A stretch of DNA of 64,000 nucleotides. Source: Quillaja saponaria (Eukaryota > Streptophyta > Magnoliopsida > Fabales > Quillajaceae). Below are positions 58,842-64,000 of the stretch, in pieces. The position numbers and the translations under genes were made by a program. Each line of letters begins with the position of its first letter. The first letter of the stretch is position 1. The stretch covers positions 7,378,001 through 7,442,000 of the forward strand of contig CM055612.1 in NCBI GenBank assembly GCA_029379385.1. Direction: 5' to 3'. The notes under the pieces were generated by a model, which saw only the letters and a list, made by a program, of their open reading frames with translations, was not told where the DNA came from and did no database searches.

Positions 58842-60715
58842 TCAATAACGAATAGTACTTCTCTGTTCTTTCGTCATATTTGGTTGATTGGCTAAAGCAT
58901 CAAAAATTTTGGCACTCTTGGTCCAATTGTTAAGGATGAGAGATTGAGAAATTTCAAATATTCTTCGATCTTTCAACAGAGCAATAATGTGACAGCAAGG
59001 GATGCCAATAGCCTCAAAATGCTTGCAACTGTAATTCATCTCCTTGCTTAACTCATCAAAATAAACTATTGCATGAGAGTCTTCATCTTCAATATCGAAA
59101 AATACATATCTATGCTTCTTCTCATGCTGATAATGCTCCAAAATGTTAATACCATAAATCTGAGAACTAAATGATTTCAATACAATTTACATGAATACCG
59201 AGGCAACATGTGTTTTTAATCAACGGATACGGGTTCTAAGTACAGGTGCAGTGTACAAGTTATAAAAAACTTTTTTTGCCTCATTTTCACGAAAATGTTT
59301 CATGGCCCTAGTAAAATGTTTCATAAATTCATTTAAGTTATAAGAATTCTTCAAAAATAACTTCAATATGGAATTTATCCTTTCCAACCTTGATGTTGTC
59401 TTCAGCTCACAAAACCATATGCCACGAAGGTAGGCCCCTGCCCAAATACTACGCTTCTTATACAATTCTTTTAGCCACTCATTATGTTAAAGCCCAAATT
59501 TATCAATTGTTTCATCCCACACGGCATTAAATTGATGGATAGAAAAATCTCCTAATAAAAATTTTCAAAATTCTTTCACGAAACCAAAACACTTAATGTT
59601 GGCTTGCACATTACGATGAAGATGCCATCCGCAAAGCTTATGTGAAACTTTAGGAGCAACTACCTCAATTGCCTTTCACATTGCCTTATCACCATCTATT
59701 ACAAATGACAACGGTCTCTTGTTTTATATGCAACAAAATAGTGTTTGTAATGCCCAAATGTATGCTTCTAACTTTTCATTTCCCAGCAACGCACAAGCAA
59801 AGAAAACTGTGGTCTTATGGTGATTTACTTCAGAAAAAACAATAAGTGGCTTTTTATAAATATTTGTACAATATGTTGCATCAAATGATACCACATCACC
59901 AAAAGTTTTATAATCCAACCTAGAAATTCAGTCAGCCAAAAAAATGTTCTCCAGCATACTTATATCATCTATTGTGTGGTCTAAGAAAAATTGTTCATCT
60001 TCTTCCTTTTTCCCATGCAAGATATGGTATAAGTAGCATCACACTCGTCTATTTTCTTGCGATGATAATTACCAATGTAATTATAAAGATCCCTAGTAAC
60101 ATACCTAACCTTATCGTAGCTACCTAATTGTTCAAACATAAGGCTCAATATTTGAGCAGGCATCATATCGACATTACAAAAGCTATTGATTTGGGTAGTA
60201 TCATCATCTTTCATATTTCTGGAGAAGGAATAAAATAAATCATACTGGGACCAACAAGGTTGTGAGAATGCTCTTTCACAAAATTCTTAATTATCCAATA
60301 TGAACTTCCCATACATTTTCTAATTTGAAATCTAGCAAGACATCCACACCTTGTTTCAGTCCTCTTTCTATCACTTATGTTTCTGAACTTTTCATCTCGC
60401 TTACCCTTTTTATCAGAAAGTCAACGACGACCTATTTTTTCTCTATTAGGCTTATTAAAATAAAATCTATCCTTACGGACACCAAACCCACTATCCTTCG
60501 CGTAAGCATGATATAATTGTTCAGCCGATTTAATGCTTTCAAACTTTATAGACATTACCTCCAAAACAATTAGCTCGTGCAATAGTTTATTGATATTGCC
60601 TTTGTCATCTCCCTCCCCATTATTACATTCCTTTTCATTACTACCACCATCAAATTGATCCGTAATAGGCTCGTTCAAATCAATGTTAAGCCTATCACTT
60701 CTTGAGCCCTTTTTC
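58842..60715 (-). pseudogene. FAR1/FHY3-like MULE transposase pseudogene
   Basis: Minus-strand reading gives LNIDLNEP (60690), a FAR1 DNA-binding domain (SAEQLYHAYAKDSGFGVRKD, about 60520; RCGCLARFQIRK, about 60320), and a MULE transposase core with FDATYC (about 59893) and VIDGDKAM (about 59690), both holding catalytic Asp residues. LCGWHLHRNVQANI, TTSRLERINSILK (about 59390) and a SWIM-type zinc finger YSCKHFEAIGIPCCHI (about 59020) follow. The SWIM finger lacks its first Cys (Tyr instead). Stops lie at 60423, 59726, 59678, 59567 and 59489 (minus), the last four in one continuous frame, and there is a frame change near 60220. Intact FRS proteins are phytochrome-A pathway transcription factors derived from such transposases; this copy is not functional. 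I could not tell an old FRS gene from a MULE, as no terminal repeats were found. Confidence 0.85.
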
Positions 60716-63700
60716 TAGTCTTCATAAATTGCTTCACTACAATCATTTAAGAGAAATATTATTTTTCATTTATATTTTCACATTTCAATATTTCATAAAA
60801 AAAAAAACCTTGTATAAACTTTTCAACCAACTAAATGTATATTGCTTAATACTAAAAAGGCAACCTAAATCGGGCTGAGAAAAAAATTATTAATAATCTT
60901 AACTTATGCATGGAAGAAAATATATATACCGGTTTTATACAATTAAAATGTATACTGCTCAACAAAATCACATAAATTGCTTCTAATTAAATAGGGTTTA
61001 CAAGAAAAATATTTAAATTAAAACAAAAATATATAAAGCAACAAATTTATTTATAAAACTTATCTTATAGATGGAAAAGTTTTGTGGTTGTGTTGAGAAT
61101 GGAAGTTAGAGAAAAAGGAAAACGGAATGGATCTGAAGCTTTTTTTTTCTTCTTCTAAACAATGGATACGAAGCTTTGATCATTTTTAATGGGTGGTAGT
61201 ATATTAAGCACTAACATTTTTGTTCTCCTTGTTATTAATTGGTCCAATTAATTTTCTACTTTTTGGTTACTTGTTAAATCTATTTATATAATTACAGGGG
61301 GAGGTTGAGAAATTCAATTACGAGTGAATGGATTCAAATTAGGGCACAAAATTAAAACTGGGCCAAAAATGTTTATTTATAAAATATGAGGAAAAATATG
61401 AAAATATTATAAATAGCCCATTAGCCAGTTTTGGCTAGGAAACCAAGAAAAAACACGGTAGATGCTTTTTCAGGAATTTTACATGTGTTGGACTGGAGAG
61501 GGTGCAATATAGGCGGGGCACTAGGTGCTCAAAAGTGGGGTTGAGTACCTAATGGGTCGCCTTTTTTTTCTATCAAGTTGACAATTGTGCTCCGAAAACA
61601 TCCATTCTTCATGCAGTATAACCCTGCTTCTCAGCGATCTCTTTGGTAAGTGATTTATTTTGTTTTTAGTTAGAGTTAGTATGGTGGGATAGATGTTGTA
61701 GTTGGCAACCAACAATGTTTCTTGATATATAGTACCAGGTAGTATTTATTTATGAGTGATTTGTAACATATATAATAATTAATAGTCCATGTTAAGAGTT
61801 TAATATGTCTCTTCACATAATATATATATATATATATTTACATGTTTAATCTCAATCATGTATAAATTATACATAATAAAATTTAGAAATAATACTTACA
61901 TGTTTTTCATTTGACTAGCTTCCATATAATAATTTTCGTTTTTATAATTTATAGTTTTTATACTTATAAAATATAGTTGTACAATTTATAAATACAATTT
62001 AGTTTATATTAATTGGTCATAAGTATAAATATGTAAAAATAAAAATAGGAAATTTTATTTGTTATACTTTTTAAATTGAAAAAAATATGAACTCAAATAT
62101 TAAAAACAAATATTTAAAAAGAAAATAATAAAATAAAAGTTATTTCTTTTATGAATTAAAAACTACATATTACTAAACATGTTTTTGTTAGTTCTTGATA
62201 TTAATCTTTATTATTGTTTTTTTTATTATTGACATTAAGAAAATTTCAATAAAAATATAAACAATTGAAGTGTGTAAAATATGATACCTAGAAATATCGA
62301 AAATATTTGACCTTATCCTTATATACAATTGGCTACCGACAAGTATTCATGAATATATTTGAATATCGATGGTGAAAAATGATTTCATATCCATAACTCA
62401 ATATACGAATCCATACCACAAAAAATATAAGACATTTAGGGCTCTTTTGGATCATCCTATAAGATTATATAATGTATTATGTTACATATTTATTCTGTTG
62501 TTATATTATTGTCTTATTCTTCTCTTGTCTATTATATAATTTTATATTATCAAACATAATATAAAAGATGATCAACAATATAATTCTATATTATTTTGTT
62601 ACTATTAAATACTATGTGAGAGTTAAATGGATATTTTATACCACTTTATTATTCTTATATGAGATGCTTGTACCAAACCCTTTAGTTCTTGCTAGTCTGT
62701 AGTTGATGAGGCTCCACTCAATGAGTTCAACTAAGCGTGTACCCAACTAAATAACTTGGAGGGATTTTTAATGCTTATTGAAATTAAAGAAAAGTATTCA
62801 CACATTATTAAATTTGAGGAGAAGCTTCAACACTCAAACTGAATCGATAAATATGTGATCCAGTGGGAAGTTGAAGGTCATGTATTTTGTGGCAGGTCCA
62901 ATTTCACTTGTGTGGGTATAAAATCCGTTGAATGATGAACGTTGGAATGGGGCATTACTCATCATAGCTTTCCATTTAATGCAGTGTCTGTTTCAATTCA
63001 AGACAAACCAAGTTTGGTTTGGTGGCGTAATATGTGAATGAGCAGATATGGCATGTTCATCACTTCCTGTGTGTAAAAAGACCTACAGCTCTGTTTGTAC
63101 TGTGGCTCTGCCAACTTTATGTCCCAATCACTATTTGAAGGATAATTTTGGTAAGATTTAGTTTTATTATATTTTGTTCCCTTTAATTTTTTTTTAAAAA
63201 TATTAAACCCAACTTTTTAAATTTTTGTTTTATTTAAACAATTTTCATACTCACAATCCTACCACTCATATTAATTGTGAAACTCTTATAAATTTATATT
63301 AGAAAATATAATTAAATTATGTAATTTATTTAAATTTTTTAGTTTCTTTAAAATTTTTATTAAATTGAATTAATTAAAAGTAGAAAAGAAATCAAATATA
63401 TTTTTCAATTTTTTGAGATTTTGTTAAGGATTTGTTTCTAAAAAAATCAACTGTACTAATTTTAACTTGAAATCTAAAATAATAATAAATAAATAAACAG
63501 AGAGAGATAAAGAGTGTATTGAAAAATAAATGACTAATTGAAAACAAAAATGTTAGCAAAAATAAAAAAGATGAGAAACAAGAAGAAAAAAAGAAAAGCA
63601 ACCTAAAAACTTCTTGTTATGGCATGAAGCAAAAAACTGAAAATAAATTCTAACAAAGAATAAAAGGACATGTAGATATGGCTAGATTTTTCATTGTGTG

Positions 63701-64000
63701 GTCTAAAAAATTACATAGGTTAGGGAGCCTATATATTTATGTTTCCTTATCAAGATAGATGGAATTGACATTTTATTTTGTTCCATCTAAAACTCAAGTA
63801 CTTGTGTTTGCCTTCACAAGCTAAAAAAAAAAGTGGTTCTCGTCCCAACGAAAATTTTGAAGTACAGAACCATTTTTCGTAAAAAATTAATTATTTGCAA
63901 AGGCTTCTCATTTTTTATTGGCAACTTAAATGGCTAAATTTTTGAAATAAAATTCAAGTGTTGGCCTGGTGAGTAAGAATTGTCATTGACTTTTTTGGAT
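60716..64000. other. AT-rich intergenic region to the right edge
   Basis: No gene supported. A 64-codon minus open frame (61715-61521) is GC-richer than its surroundings but matches nothing I know. A TA microsatellite lies at 61820-61838, and a possible MITE at 62437-62683 is listed separately. GA-rich/CT tracts near 63390-63600 are low complexity. Confidence 0.4.
62437..62683. mobile_element. Possible hAT-like MITE
   Basis: The left end, TTAGGGCTCTTTTGGATCAT, and the right end read in reverse, AAAGGGTTTGGTACAAGCAT, are similar imperfect inverted ends about 245 bp apart. The inside is AT-only and non-coding. No target duplication is evident. Confidence 0.35.

Noticed and set aside
61521..61715. 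A 64-codon minus-strand open frame
   Set aside because: It ends in stops on both sides with no recognisable motif or splice context.

Overview
The window is nuclear DNA of a flowering plant, most likely a eudicot. The evidence is genes split by GT/AG introns, plant-only protein families, AT-rich intergenic DNA, and relics of plant LINE, RTE, Mutator-like and pararetrovirus elements. I cannot name the species. There is no CRISPR array, operon or other bacterial feature.

Positions 1-36,900 are the gene-bearing half. In order: a possible 5' end of a gene off the left edge (1-650); a four-exon TMEM50-like membrane protein gene (1394-4320, +); two broken beta-1,3-glucanase (GH17) copies (4527-4820 and 5493-7047, +); a five-exon vasculin-like gene (14850-9528, -); a 4.5 kb AT-rich gap with a small minisatellite; a nine-exon MAPKKK of the MEKK1 type (20907-29080, +) with an antisense LINE relic in intron 4; a DUF1644 zinc-finger-like gene with a likely 5'UTR intron (31353-32324, +); a two-exon gene for an unrecognised basic 116-residue protein (33985-33273, -); and an intronless four-EF-hand calmodulin-like gene (36331-36804, +). 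I rebuilt the exons from splice signals; in every model the reading phase carries across all junctions.

Positions 36,900-64,000 are mostly repeats and relics. A five-exon unrecognised gene or pseudogene lies at 40191-38261 (-); it is phase-consistent throughout but has one in-frame stop. A minisatellite with a roughly 122-bp unit follows in two blocks (40605-42617 and 50295-53127). Between the blocks sits a decayed endogenous pararetrovirus (Caulimoviridae) about 7.6 kb long, with movement, coat, protease, reverse transcriptase and RNase H regions in order, then a stretch of unknown function, then a methionine-tRNA primer-binding site. Its leader sequence occurs at both ends, 7,576 bp apart. 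Further right are an RTE fragment with its TCAAC-repeat tail, a collapsed LINE that keeps endonuclease and RNase H pieces, and a FAR1/MULE transposase pseudogene.

The genes do not form one pathway. MEKK1 (stress MAPK signalling) and the calmodulin-like protein (calcium sensing) are both signalling genes, but nothing here shows that they work together. The most unusual structure is the palindrome-bearing minisatellite interrupted, inside a unit, by a terminally redundant pararetroviral genome.
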